A stretch of DNA of 9,337 nucleotides, taken from contig JACMLC010000089.1 in assembly GCA_014379795.1 (NCBI GenBank), positions 1 through 9,337 of the forward strand. Direction: 5' to 3'. The DNA comes from Pyrinomonadaceae bacterium (GTDB taxonomy: Bacteria; Acidobacteriota; Blastocatellia; Pyrinomonadales; Pyrinomonadaceae). The translations under genes were made by a program, and so were the position numbers. The notes beneath the pieces are model-generated. The model did not search any database. It worked only from the letters and a program-made list of their open reading frames with translations, and was not told the DNA's origin. Every line of letters starts with the position of its first letter. The stretch's first letter is position 1. Of this stretch, positions 1 through 5,902 are shown piece by piece.

Positions 1-780
1 CAACGCGAGGTTGCCAGCCTGCGCGCCGTACACTGTGGCGAAGATGTCCAGAGCTTTGACGCACATTTCGGCTGTTTCTGCCAGCGCGGTTTGCGAGATG
101 ACCTGCGCCTGATCGTCGCTCGCAATCAAAGCTTGATGCAGCCAGTCAGGCTCTGTCGCATACCCGCACGCTTTCAAAAAATTGTAGATGTTGACCAGCC
201 CCGGCCCCGACAGCACGCGCTCGTAGCTGACATGCTCATGCAAGGTCAAGAGGTAGCGCAGCAGCTCTATCTCCAACTCGCTGCGCGGCGCAAAGTCCGC
301 GTGCCCGCCTTCCGAGGCCATCACGCGCTGTCGCTCACCGTCCCACCCCAGCGCGGCCTGTCCCAATCCAGTGCCCGCAGCAATCAAAGCCACGTTGCCA
401 TGCTCTTCCGGCACGCCAGCATTAAGCATCATGAGCTGATCGCCATCCAGCGCGGGAATGCCGTAAGCAGTCGCTTCCAGATCGTTTATCAAATACACAG
501 CGTCGAGCCGCAGAGCGCGAGCGAGCGATTTCTCATCCACAAACCACGGGAGGTTAGTCGTCTTTGATGCGCCGCCGATGACCGGCCCCGGGATGCCGAA
601 GCAGGCGGCTTGAAGAGGATGCTCAATTTTTTTGACGAACCTCTCAATCAATGATTCGAGGCTCTCGTAATCGCGGCTGAGAGCTTTATATTCCTCAACC
701 AGTGACAACCCTTCAGCCTGCGCTTCGTAGAGCGCAAGGTTCGTTTTCGTGCCGCCGATGTCGCCCGCGAGAATCATCAT
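1..780 (-). CDS. glk: Glucokinase, C-terminus cut by the window edge
   Basis: ATP-dependent glucokinase of the bacterial Glk family (E. coli Glk type), phosphorylating glucose to glucose 6-phosphate in the cytosol. I translated the minus strand from the ATG at 780-778: 260 residues without a stop, still open at base 1. Visible motifs are the N-terminal phosphate-binding GDIGGTKTNLAL (6-17), IPGPV (63-67), TNLPW (75-79), LINDLEATAYGI (97-108) with the likely catalytic Asp100, AAGTGLG (134-140), SEGGHADFAPR (156-166) and ERVLSGPGLVNIYNFL (187-202). Family members are usually about 320-340 residues, so roughly 60-80 residues, including the later GG-rich loop, lie outside the window. A second ATG follows at once (777-775), so the start could be one codon later. 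The gnd stop is 15 bases upstream and the ribosome site is weak (GAAGAG inside the end of gnd), which suggests cotranscription and possibly coupled translation. Confidence 0.93.
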   Translation of the reverse strand, partial: MMILAGDIGGTKTNLALYEAQAEGLSLVEEYKALSRDYESLESLIERFVKKIEHPLQAACFGIPGPVIGGASKTTNLPWFVDEKSLARALRLDAVYLINDLEATAYGIPALDGDQLMMLNAGVPEEHGNVALIAAGTGLGQAALGWDGERQRVMASEGGHADFAPRSELEIELLRYLLTLHEHVSYERVLSGPGLVNIYNFLKACGYATEPDWLHQALIASDDQAQVISQTALAETAEMCVKALDIFATVYGAQAGNLAL

Positions 781-795
781 CTGATTTCGTTGACT

Positions 796-2208
796 TTAAT
801 TCTCTTCATTCCAATCGGTATGAAACACTCCCTGTTTATCCGCGCGCTCGTATGTGTGCGCGCCGAAATAATCGCGCTGCGCCTGCGTGAGATTCTGCGG
901 CAGATTCGCCGTGCGGTAACTGTCAAAATAAGCGAGGCTCGCGGACATAGCAGGGACTGGAACTCCGTGCTGCTGCGCGATGCTGAGAGAGGTGCGCCAT
1001 TGTTTCTGCGCCCCTGCCATCCACGCGCGAAAGTCTTCGTCAAGCAGTAGATTGACAAGCTGCGGCTCGCGCTTGTAAGCCGTCTTGATATTGTCCAGCA
1101 GCTTCGCGCGAATGATGCAGCCGCCCTTCCAGATGCGCGCCATCTCGCTCAAATCAATCTCCCAACCGTAATTGTCAGACCCGGCGCGAATCAGGCTAAA
1201 CCCTTGCGCGTAAGAACAAATTTTTGAGGCATAAAGCGCGTCATGCACTGCCCCGACAAGATACTGGCCGTCGCCGCTCCATGCGTTGACCTGCGGAGCT
1301 TTGATTTGCCTGCTCGCCGCCACGCGTTCGTCTTTCAGCGCGGAGAGAAAGCGCGCTTCAATCGCAGCGTTAATCGTAGGAATCGCGATGCCCAGATCAA
1401 GCGCCACCTGCGCCGTCCATTTGCCGGTTCCTTTCTGTCCCGCCTTGTCCAGAATCAAATCAACAAGCGGCTGCCGCGTCTCTGTGTCTTGAACCCGAAA
1501 AACGTCTGCGGTGATTTGAATCAGATAAGAATTCAAAATGCCTTCGTTCCAGCGCGCGAAAGTGTCCGCCAGTTCGGCGGCTTTCATCCCCAGCACGCGG
1601 CGCAGGATGTCGTAAGCTTCGGCGATTAATTGCATGTCGCCGTACTCGATGCCGTTGTGAACCATCTTGACAAAATGCCCTGCGCCGTCCGGCCCGACAT
1701 AAGTCGTGCATGCGCCGTCTTCGGTTTTGGCAGCGATGGCTGTCCAGATATTTTCAATCTCCTTGTAAGCTTCAAGCGCGCCTCCGGGCATCAGGCTCGC
1801 GCCGTTGAGCGCGCCTTCTTCGCCGCCGGAAACGCCTGAGCCGATAAAGCGCAAGCCCGCTGTCCTGAGCGCAGCTTCGCGCCGCATCGTGTCCGTGAAT
1901 TCAGAGTTGCCGCCGTCAATCAGGATGTCGCCCGCTTCTAGGAAAGGCTTGAATTGTTCGATAGTCCAGTCAACAGGCTCTCCGGCCTTGACCATCAACA
2001 TGATCTTGCGCGGTCTTTTGATGGAGCGCACAAACTCCGCTGGCGTCTTCGTGGCAAAGATGCGACGGTCGCCGCCAACAAGCGGCATCGCTTTCTCGAC
2101 ATGACGATCCCAGACGGCCACCGCAAAGCCGTGCCGCTCCATATTCAGAGCGAGGTTCGACCCCATCACCCCGACGCCAGCCATTCCGATGTCTGCTTCA
2201 TTCAACAT
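796..2208 (-). CDS. gnd: 6-phosphogluconate dehydrogenase, decarboxylating
   Basis: Oxidises and decarboxylates 6-phosphogluconate to ribulose 5-phosphate with reduction of NAD(P), in the oxidative pentose phosphate pathway. The 470 residues match the usual length of the long (dimeric) form. The Rossmann fold opens with GVGVMGSNLALN (11-22). Further signatures are DILIDGGNSE (94-103), GSGVSGGEEGALNGASLMPGG (123-143), KMVHNGIEYGDMQ (181-193) with the expected catalytic Lys181 and Glu188, KGTGKWT (259-265) and the C-terminal RDYFGAHTYER (445-455) that completes the partner's active site. At the NADP 2'-phosphate site, usually Asn-Arg-Thr/Ser, this protein has D34-R35-H36: the Arg is kept but its neighbours are changed, so cofactor preference is uncertain. 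The start fits the family N-terminus, but the Shine-Dalgarno is poor (CGAGTTAAGC region). A large hairpin ends only about 12-15 bases upstream of the ATG. It lies in the middle of a pgi-gnd-glk cluster. Confidence 0.96.
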   Translation of the reverse strand: MLNEADIGMAGVGVMGSNLALNMERHGFAVAVWDRHVEKAMPLVGGDRRIFATKTPAEFVRSIKRPRKIMLMVKAGEPVDWTIEQFKPFLEAGDILIDGGNSEFTDTMRREAALRTAGLRFIGSGVSGGEEGALNGASLMPGGALEAYKEIENIWTAIAAKTEDGACTTYVGPDGAGHFVKMVHNGIEYGDMQLIAEAYDILRRVLGMKAAELADTFARWNEGILNSYLIQITADVFRVQDTETRQPLVDLILDKAGQKGTGKWTAQVALDLGIAIPTINAAIEARFLSALKDERVAASRQIKAPQVNAWSGDGQYLVGAVHDALYASKICSYAQGFSLIRAGSDNYGWEIDLSEMARIWKGGCIIRAKLLDNIKTAYKREPQLVNLLLDEDFRAWMAGAQKQWRTSLSIAQQHGVPVPAMSASLAYFDSYRTANLPQNLTQAQRDYFGAHTYERADKQGVFHTDWNEEN

Positions 2209-2211
2209 AAA

Positions 2212-2307
2212 ATGCTTAACTCGTGTCAGAACCGCCTGCGGTAGCGGGCGGGTCGTTCGATGTTGAGTACCCGCCCGCTACCGCAGGCGGTTCTGACATG
2301 ATGCTTA
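2212..2307. repeat. 7-bp direct repeat flanking the palindrome, possible target-site duplication
   Basis: ATGCTTA occurs at 2212-2218 and again at 2301-2307, bracketing the inverted repeat with 5 and 2 spare bases. The right copy contains the pgi stop codon (TAA on the minus strand). Removing one copy plus everything between would leave pgi stop, seven bases (GCATTTT) and the gnd ATG. That is a tight operon spacing and makes insertion into a once-compact junction plausible. The match is exact but short, and it does not directly abut the palindrome, so chance remains possible. Confidence 0.45.
2224..2298. repeat. Perfect 30-bp inverted repeat with 15-base loop, between pgi and gnd
   Basis: Bases 2224-2253 and 2269-2298 are exact reverse complements (30 of 30), separated by the 15-base loop 2254-2268. 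Outside the arms, 2221-2223 can still pair with 2299-2301 through one G-T pair. The arms are GC-rich, begin TGTCAGAACC and contain the sub-palindromic core CCGCCTGCGG and a GTAG tetranucleotide. Transcribed leftward it would form a very stable hairpin between pgi and gnd, but no T-tract follows it, so it is not a typical intrinsic terminator. It resembles a dispersed REP/MITE-like palindrome. I recall similar CCGCCTGCGGTAGCGGG palindromes from Acidobacteriota genomes but cannot check that here. It could also act as a processing or stability element that sets gnd and glk levels relative to pgi. Confidence 0.93.
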
Positions 2308-4023
2308 CTTCATCTCGTCACTAACAATTTGCAACAGCCTCTTCAAACCCGCTTCCTCATCGCTCCCCAGATGAACGCGAATCGCGCGCCTGTCTCTTTG
2401 CTCAAGCGAAGAAAAGTCGCCGAGAGCCTGCGCCTCTTTCAGGATGCTGAAAGTGTATGGCTCGCCCGGAATCGCGAGGTCTGTATGGTCTTGAGAGGTT
2501 AGCTGTATAAAGATTCCGTTGTCTGCACCGCCCTTGTGCAGTTGCCCTGTCGAATGCAGAAAGCGCGGGCCGTAGCCCGTCGTCGTCGCCACTTTGAGCT
2601 TATCACGCAGGCGCGTGCGGAGAGCTTGCAGCAGTTCATTATGCGCTTCTGTTTCTTCGATGTATGCTAGGAGCGCGATGTAATCTCCGCTGCCCGCGCG
2701 CGACAGGTGTTCTTTGATAACTGCGGCAAGCGGCTGTGCGGAATCAATTCTTTCCTGCGACGCGCCGTAAACTTTCATGTCGCCTTCGGTGGCGATGGTT
2801 TGTTGTTCGGGCAGCGCGCCGGTTTTCTTAAACTCGTCGAGCAGCTTGTTAGTGTTATCTTTGCTCTCCTGCACGTTCGGCTGGTCAAAGGGATTGATTG
2901 CCATCAAAGCTCCGGCGATAGCCGTCGCAAACTCCCAGACAAAAAATTCTGCGCAGAGGTCTAGCGTGCCGGAGAGCGGGCGCTGCAAGAGCGGATGGCC
3001 TGCGGCTTCGAGCGCGCGTAAGTTGTCTCCCGTCTCTGCATCCGGCTCGCCAAGGTGAACGTAGACAAAGACGCGGTCGTCTCCGTAAACATCCGGCGCG
3101 GCGAGCGGCTCGCCCGCGACGGGCACAATCCCTTTGCCTTCTTTGCCAGTGCTCTCCGCGACCAGTTGTTCGATCCACAAACCGAGCGAAGCAAGGCTCT
3201 CATCCAAGACGAGCGTCAGCTTGTCGCGCCCTTCGAGCGCGAGCGCGCCCATCATTGCTCCCAACTGCGCGCCGGGATTTTCAGCAATCGGCACAGCATG
3301 CGCGCACGCATCCATCATCGCCACAGCTTTCTTGAGCAACTCGCGCACGTCCAGCCCCATCAAGCCCGCCGGAACCATTCCGAAATAAGAGAGAGCGGAG
3401 TAGCGACCCCCTATGTCGGACGGGTTGAGAAAGATGCGGCGGAATCCGGCTTCGGTCGCCATCTGCTCCATCAACGTGCCGGGGTCTGTGATGGCGACAA
3501 AATTCTCGCCCGCGCGCTCGTTTTTCAAGGAGCGCACGCGGTCATAAAAATATTTATAAAACGAGAGCGGCTCGATGGTCGTACCTGATTTTGAAGCGAC
3601 GACAAAAAGCGTCCGTTCGAGGTCAACGATTGTTTCCAAAGCAGAGATGGTGTCAGGGTCTGTCGTATCCAGCACCAGAAGCTGCGGAAAATTTTCCTGC
3701 TGCCCGAACGTGCGGCGCATGACTTCTGGACAGAGGCTTGAGCCTCCCATGCCGAGGAGCATGACATGCTGGAATCCAGCCTCGCGCACTTCAACAGCAA
3801 AAGCTTCTATCTCATCCACGCGCTCAAGCATCAAGCGAGCGACCGTCAACCAGCCGAGCGAGTTCGAGATAATCTTCCGGTGCGCCTCGTCCTCTTTCCA
3901 GAGCGTCGCGTCGCGTTCCCAGATGCGGCGAATCACATCTTCGCGCTCGATGCGCTTGAGCGTATTTTCGATTAGGGCTTGATAAGAGCCGTAGCTTTCA
4001 CCCGGGCGCGGCGTGCTGCTCAT
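2305..4023 (-). CDS. pgi: Glucose-6-phosphate isomerase, stand-alone form of the transaldolase-linked class
   Basis: Interconverts glucose 6-phosphate and fructose 6-phosphate. At 572 residues it resembles the C-terminal isomerase half of bifunctional transaldolase/glucose-6-phosphate isomerase proteins more than the classic E. coli Pgi. The SIS-type sugar-phosphate fold shows GMGGSSLCPE (91-100), SKSGTTIE (144-151, the phosphate-binding loop), GGRYSALS (205-212), ESTGKEGKG (290-298), INPFDQPNVQESK (376-388) and HSTGQLHKGGADNG (490-503), which probably supplies late active-site residues. The N-terminus is the linker-like helical segment of the fused proteins and no transaldolase domain precedes it. 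The 165-base gap upstream is too short to hold one. The start is well supported: AGGAG at 4037-4033, nine bases before the ATG. It is the first gene of the leftward pgi-gnd-glk cluster, with an extended -10 candidate just upstream. Confidence 0.94.
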   Translation of the reverse strand: MSSTPRPGESYGSYQALIENTLKRIEREDVIRRIWERDATLWKEDEAHRKIISNSLGWLTVARLMLERVDEIEAFAVEVREAGFQHVMLLGMGGSSLCPEVMRRTFGQQENFPQLLVLDTTDPDTISALETIVDLERTLFVVASKSGTTIEPLSFYKYFYDRVRSLKNERAGENFVAITDPGTLMEQMATEAGFRRIFLNPSDIGGRYSALSYFGMVPAGLMGLDVRELLKKAVAMMDACAHAVPIAENPGAQLGAMMGALALEGRDKLTLVLDESLASLGLWIEQLVAESTGKEGKGIVPVAGEPLAAPDVYGDDRVFVYVHLGEPDAETGDNLRALEAAGHPLLQRPLSGTLDLCAEFFVWEFATAIAGALMAINPFDQPNVQESKDNTNKLLDEFKKTGALPEQQTIATEGDMKVYGASQERIDSAQPLAAVIKEHLSRAGSGDYIALLAYIEETEAHNELLQALRTRLRDKLKVATTTGYGPRFLHSTGQLHKGGADNGIFIQLTSQDHTDLAIPGEPYTFSILKEAQALGDFSSLEQRDRRAIRVHLGSDEEAGLKRLLQIVSDEMK

Positions 4024-4054
4024 CCTCGTTTTCTCCTCTTCACTAATAAACGAA

Positions 4055-4063
4055 AGAATACCA
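4055..4063 (-). promoter_or_regulatory. Candidate extended -10 promoter element for pgi
   Basis: Reading leftward, TGGTATTCT forms an extended -10 (TG, one base, TATTCT). Transcription would start near 4048 and give a leader of about 25 bases carrying the AGGAG ribosome site of pgi. I see no convincing -35. An alternative leftward -10 lies in the ATTATAAT at 4115-4122. Confidence 0.35.
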
Positions 4064-4093
4064 TGTCTTCACAGCCGGTGAAATTTTCTGATG

Positions 4094-4122
4094 GTGAACG
4101 GCGCTTGTTTGATGATTATAAT
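4094..4122 (+). promoter_or_regulatory. Promoter candidate for the zinc-ribbon gene, with self-complementary -10
   Basis: A perfect TATAAT at 4117-4122 sits 17 bases after a weak -35 (GTGAAC, 4094-4099). This gives a leader of about 60 bases before the ATG at 4189. The -10 lies inside the exact palindrome ATTATAAT (4115-4122), so the minus strand also reads TATAAT there (4120-4115) and could fire leftward toward pgi. The leader could form a short GGGCA/TGCCC hairpin (4144-4148 with 4160-4164). Confidence 0.5.
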
Positions 4123-4188
4123 GAAAGGTTGGCGAACCGTTGAGGGCAGAGTATCGTATTGCCCACAAAGAAGAGGAGGAAGTGACAG

Positions 4189-4665
4189 ATGTTTTGTTCA
4201 ACCTGCGGAGCGGCTCTGACCAGAGGCTTGAGCTATTGCAATCACTGCGGCGCGAAAGTCGCGCTTTCAACTAACCCGCTGGAGCGATCTTCAGCCCCGC
4301 CTGATAAGCTCGTAGAGATAGTGCAAGGGCTTACCGTCATCAGCGGCGTAGTGGCTGTCGCAGGCTTTATCTTTGTCTTTCTGCTCGTCGAAAAATTGCT
4401 GAACAGGATGCTCGGCGCCAGCGCGGTCATGGCTTTTATGATGATAAGCTTGACGGCGGTCGTCGGCATCTCGTGGCTGCTCATACGCCAGCTCGCGCGC
4501 ACGCTCAATGTTTATCTGCGGGCTGATGATAAAGAAAAGCGTCCTGCACAGCTCGACGAACGCCCCGCGCCGCAACTGGAAGCTGCTCCGCGCGAGCCAG
4601 CCGCCAGCGTCACAGACCACACCACACGCGCCTTTGAGCCTTCGCTGAGAGAGCGGAACAATTGA
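4189..4665 (+). CDS. Zinc-ribbon protein with two predicted membrane helices
   Basis: This 158-residue protein is of unknown function. It opens with a zinc-ribbon: Cys3-x2-Cys6 and Cys17-x2-Cys20 in the usual CxxCG...YCxxCG pattern, presumably binding one structural zinc. After a short linker come two hydrophobic stretches, about 46-68 and 78-98, joined by a brief loop, so it is probably an inner-membrane hairpin with the ribbon and tail on the same side. The tail is rich in Pro, Ala, Glu and Arg and ends near VTDHTTRAFEP (141-151). I recall that tail type from other Acidobacteriota zinc-ribbon membrane proteins, without being able to verify it. The start is secure: AGGAGG at 4174-4179, nine bases before the ATG. 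It is divergent from pgi and has the same orientation as the acetyltransferase 74 bases downstream. Nothing in the sequence gives a specific biochemical role. Confidence 0.85.
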   Translation: MFCSTCGAALTRGLSYCNHCGAKVALSTNPLERSSAPPDKLVEIVQGLTVISGVVAVAGFIFVFLLVEKLLNRMLGASAVMAFMMISLTAVVGISWLLIRQLARTLNVYLRADDKEKRPAQLDERPAPQLEAAPREPAASVTDHTTRAFEPSLRERNN

Positions 4666-4691
4666 TTTAAGGTTGCTGCCCGTCATTAGGA

Positions 4692-4719
4692 TTTCAAACA
4701 TCTGTGCCTCTTTTAGAAT
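4692..4719 (+). promoter_or_regulatory. Weak promoter candidate for the acetyltransferase gene
   Basis: TAGAAT at 4714-4719 could be a -10 with TTTCAA (4692-4697) as a poor -35, 16 bases apart. Transcription would then begin only about 14 bases before the ATG at 4740. That fits the lack of any visible Shine-Dalgarno there, but the signal is weak and readthrough from the zinc-ribbon gene is equally possible. Confidence 0.22.
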
Positions 4720-4739
4720 TATAGTTTCACATCACCATC

Positions 4740-5240
4740 ATGTCTGAATCACAAGTTGTAATCCGTCGGGCGACCACCGGCGACCTTGCGGCAGTCAGCA
4801 GCTATGGCGGGGAACTCATCCGCCAGCATCACGCCTACGATTCGCAGAGATTTATAGGCTTCGATGCGATCAAGATAGATTTGCCTGTGTTCTATCGAGA
4901 GCAACTTGTGCGCGAAGACGCAGCCATCCTGGTTGCAGAATTGGGAGGGCGTATCGTCGGCTATGCCTTCGTGCGGCTTGAAGCGGAGAGCTTTATAAAT
5001 CTTTCAGATGCTACGGCGTGGATACACGAAATTTATGTTGACGAGTCGGCGCGCGGGCAGGGGGTCAGTGCGCTGCTGATGAAGGCTGCCATCAATGCTG
5101 CGCGCAGGTTAGGTTCAGGCAGCGTCATGCTGTCGGTCGCTCCGGGAAACGCACGCGCGAGAAAATTGTTTGACAGGCATGGCTTCAGGTTGACGATGCA
5201 CGAAATGAGACTTGATTTGGCAGATAAAGAAGAGCCTTGA
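4740..5240 (+). CDS. GNAT-family N-acetyltransferase
   Basis: A 166-residue single-domain GNAT protein, which should transfer an acetyl group from acetyl-CoA to an amine; the substrate cannot be told from sequence. The N-terminal strand and helix VVIRRATTGDLAAV (6-19) is typical. Motif A is IYVDESARGQGVSALLM (98-114), holding the acetyl-CoA pyrophosphate loop R105-G-Q-G108, with Ser110 where Gly or Ala is usual. Motif B is NARARKLFDRHGF (137-149), with Phe144 where many members have a Tyr that acts as general acid. The next family Met is far inside the domain, so the ATG at 4740 is the natural start, but no ribosome site is visible ahead of it. It lies downstream of the zinc-ribbon gene in the same direction and converges on the secreted-protein gene. 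Its stop codon lies within a small hairpin. Confidence 0.92.
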   Translation: MSESQVVIRRATTGDLAAVSSYGGELIRQHHAYDSQRFIGFDAIKIDLPVFYREQLVREDAAILVAELGGRIVGYAFVRLEAESFINLSDATAWIHEIYVDESARGQGVSALLMKAAINAARRLGSGSVMLSVAPGNARARKLFDRHGFRLTMHEMRLDLADKEEP

Positions 5241-5258
5241 TGCTTCGATAAAGCATCA
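5238..5258 (+). terminator. Small hairpin over the acetyltransferase stop codon
   Basis: TGATGCTT (5238-5245) pairs perfectly with AAGCATCA (5251-5258) around a five-base loop, and the TGA stop is the first stem triplet. No T-run follows, so intrinsic termination is doubtful. It may instead protect the 3' end of the message. Confidence 0.3.
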
Positions 5259-5302
5259 GGACAGCCTCACTCTACCGCAAGATACAGTTGAACAAAATTA
5301 AA

Positions 5303-5338
5303 GGGCGAGCGTGAGAAATTTCTCTCTCATGCTCGCCC
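5303..5338 (-). terminator. Intrinsic terminator of the leftward secreted-protein gene
   Basis: GGGCGAGC (5303-5310) pairs with GCTCGCCC (5331-5338). TGAGA (5312-5316) pairs with TCTCA (5325-5329), with one G-T pair between the blocks and an eight-base loop. Read leftward the stem is followed directly by TTTAATTTTG. It begins about 25 bases past the stop of the gene at 5363-5902, as expected for a rho-independent terminator. Read rightward there is no T-tract, though the stem could also trim the convergent acetyltransferase message. Confidence 0.78.
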
Positions 5339-5362
5339 GGTGTGTCTGCGCTGTCGGCAGTT

Positions 5363-5902
5363 TTAGTAACCCCTGTAGCCCTCTGTGTACCCGGTCACAA
5401 ATGCCTCGCGAAAATATCGCTGAAAGGTATATCTGTCACCAAGTCTTGAGCTGTAATCCTCCGTGGCTTTCTGGTAAGCGCCTTCGTCCGCATAGTCAAA
5501 ACGCTCGCCGCGCTCACGGTCTCTGCGTCCTTCCTTAATACCTTCGTTCGCGCCTGCATTCAGCGCTGTCTGACGAAGTTGGAAAGAGCCGCCGTAGTTG
5601 CCGTATCCATCCGAGCTGCGCCCGCGACGATTGCCATAGCCATAGCCATCATTGCCATAGCCGTAGCCATTATCGTTGTTGCGCTCACTGCGCTCACGCT
5701 GCCTTTGCTGGCGTCTCCACTCGCGCTCCCGGCGCTTCTTCTCGCGCTCGTAATCACGATTACGCTGATACTGGTCATCGTCTCTATCATCGTCTCTATA
5801 TTGCGCCTGAGCCGTCATGCTCGTCGCAAACCCGACACCCAGCACGATAGAGAATGCTAAGATAGCTCCCCCGATTTTGTTCTTTAAGTTATTTGATTTC
5901 AT
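5363..5902 (-). CDS. Secreted low-complexity Arg/Gly/Tyr-rich protein, function unknown
   Basis: A 179-residue protein with a clear Sec signal peptide: Lys-rich start, hydrophobic core about 11-28, and a probable cleavage after Ala33 in AQA-Q. The mature part begins with an acidic patch (DDDRDDD, 37-43). A strongly basic Arg/Glu/Gln segment (about 47-75) follows, then a Gly-Tyr-Asn repeat region (79-105) and a more ordered C-terminal part with two GxxEGxxxG-like units: AGANEGIKEG (116-125) and TGYTEGYRG (170-178). The C-terminal part resembles a family I remember as common in Acidobacteriota, with no known role. AGGAGGG at 5915-5909 precedes the ATG by six bases, so the start is secure. It converges on the acetyltransferase and has its own terminator. 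A periplasmic or extracellular structural or binding role is possible but not shown. Confidence 0.87.
   Translation of the reverse strand: MKSNNLKNKIGGAILAFSIVLGVGFATSMTAQAQYRDDDRDDDQYQRNRDYEREKKRREREWRRQQRQRERSERNNDNGYGYGNDGYGYGNRRGRSSDGYGNYGGSFQLRQTALNAGANEGIKEGRRDRERGERFDYADEGAYQKATEDYSSRLGDRYTFQRYFREAFVTGYTEGYRGY
5630..5671. repeat. Two 21-bp tandem units inside the secreted-protein gene
   Basis: Bases 5630-5650 and 5651-5671 are two copies of a 21-base unit (ATTGCCATAGCC...) differing at two positions. They encode the duplicated Gly-Tyr-Gly-Tyr-Gly-Asn stretch of the secreted protein. Unit number may vary between strains through slippage. Confidence 0.8.

Noticed and set aside
91..567. 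Open frame of 158 codons on the plus strand
   Set aside because: It lies wholly inside glk on the other strand. The minus-strand reading shows continuous glucokinase motifs, while this frame shows no recognisable protein features.
1243..1629. Open frame of 128 codons on the plus strand, antisense to gnd
   Set aside because: Shadow of the GC-rich gnd coding sequence; gnd is full-length with all family motifs.
2224..2298. Reading the pgi-gnd palindrome as an intrinsic terminator or a CRISPR unit
   Set aside because: No T-tract follows the stem in either direction, and there is one palindrome rather than regularly spaced repeats.
3055..3588. Open frame of 177 codons on the plus strand, antisense to pgi
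   Set aside because: Shadow of pgi. Arg/His-rich composition without domains is typical of antisense frames in such DNA.
4024..4188. Possible remnant of a transaldolase domain upstream of pgi
   Set aside because: The gap is only 165 bases, holds promoter-like elements, and pgi has its own well-spaced ribosome site and a complete isomerase domain.
5579..5860. Hydrophobic-looking plus-strand frame rich in Ala, Ile and Val
   Set aside because: Antisense reading of the repetitive Arg/Gly/Tyr codons of the secreted protein, which has a signal peptide, ribosome site and terminator on its own strand.
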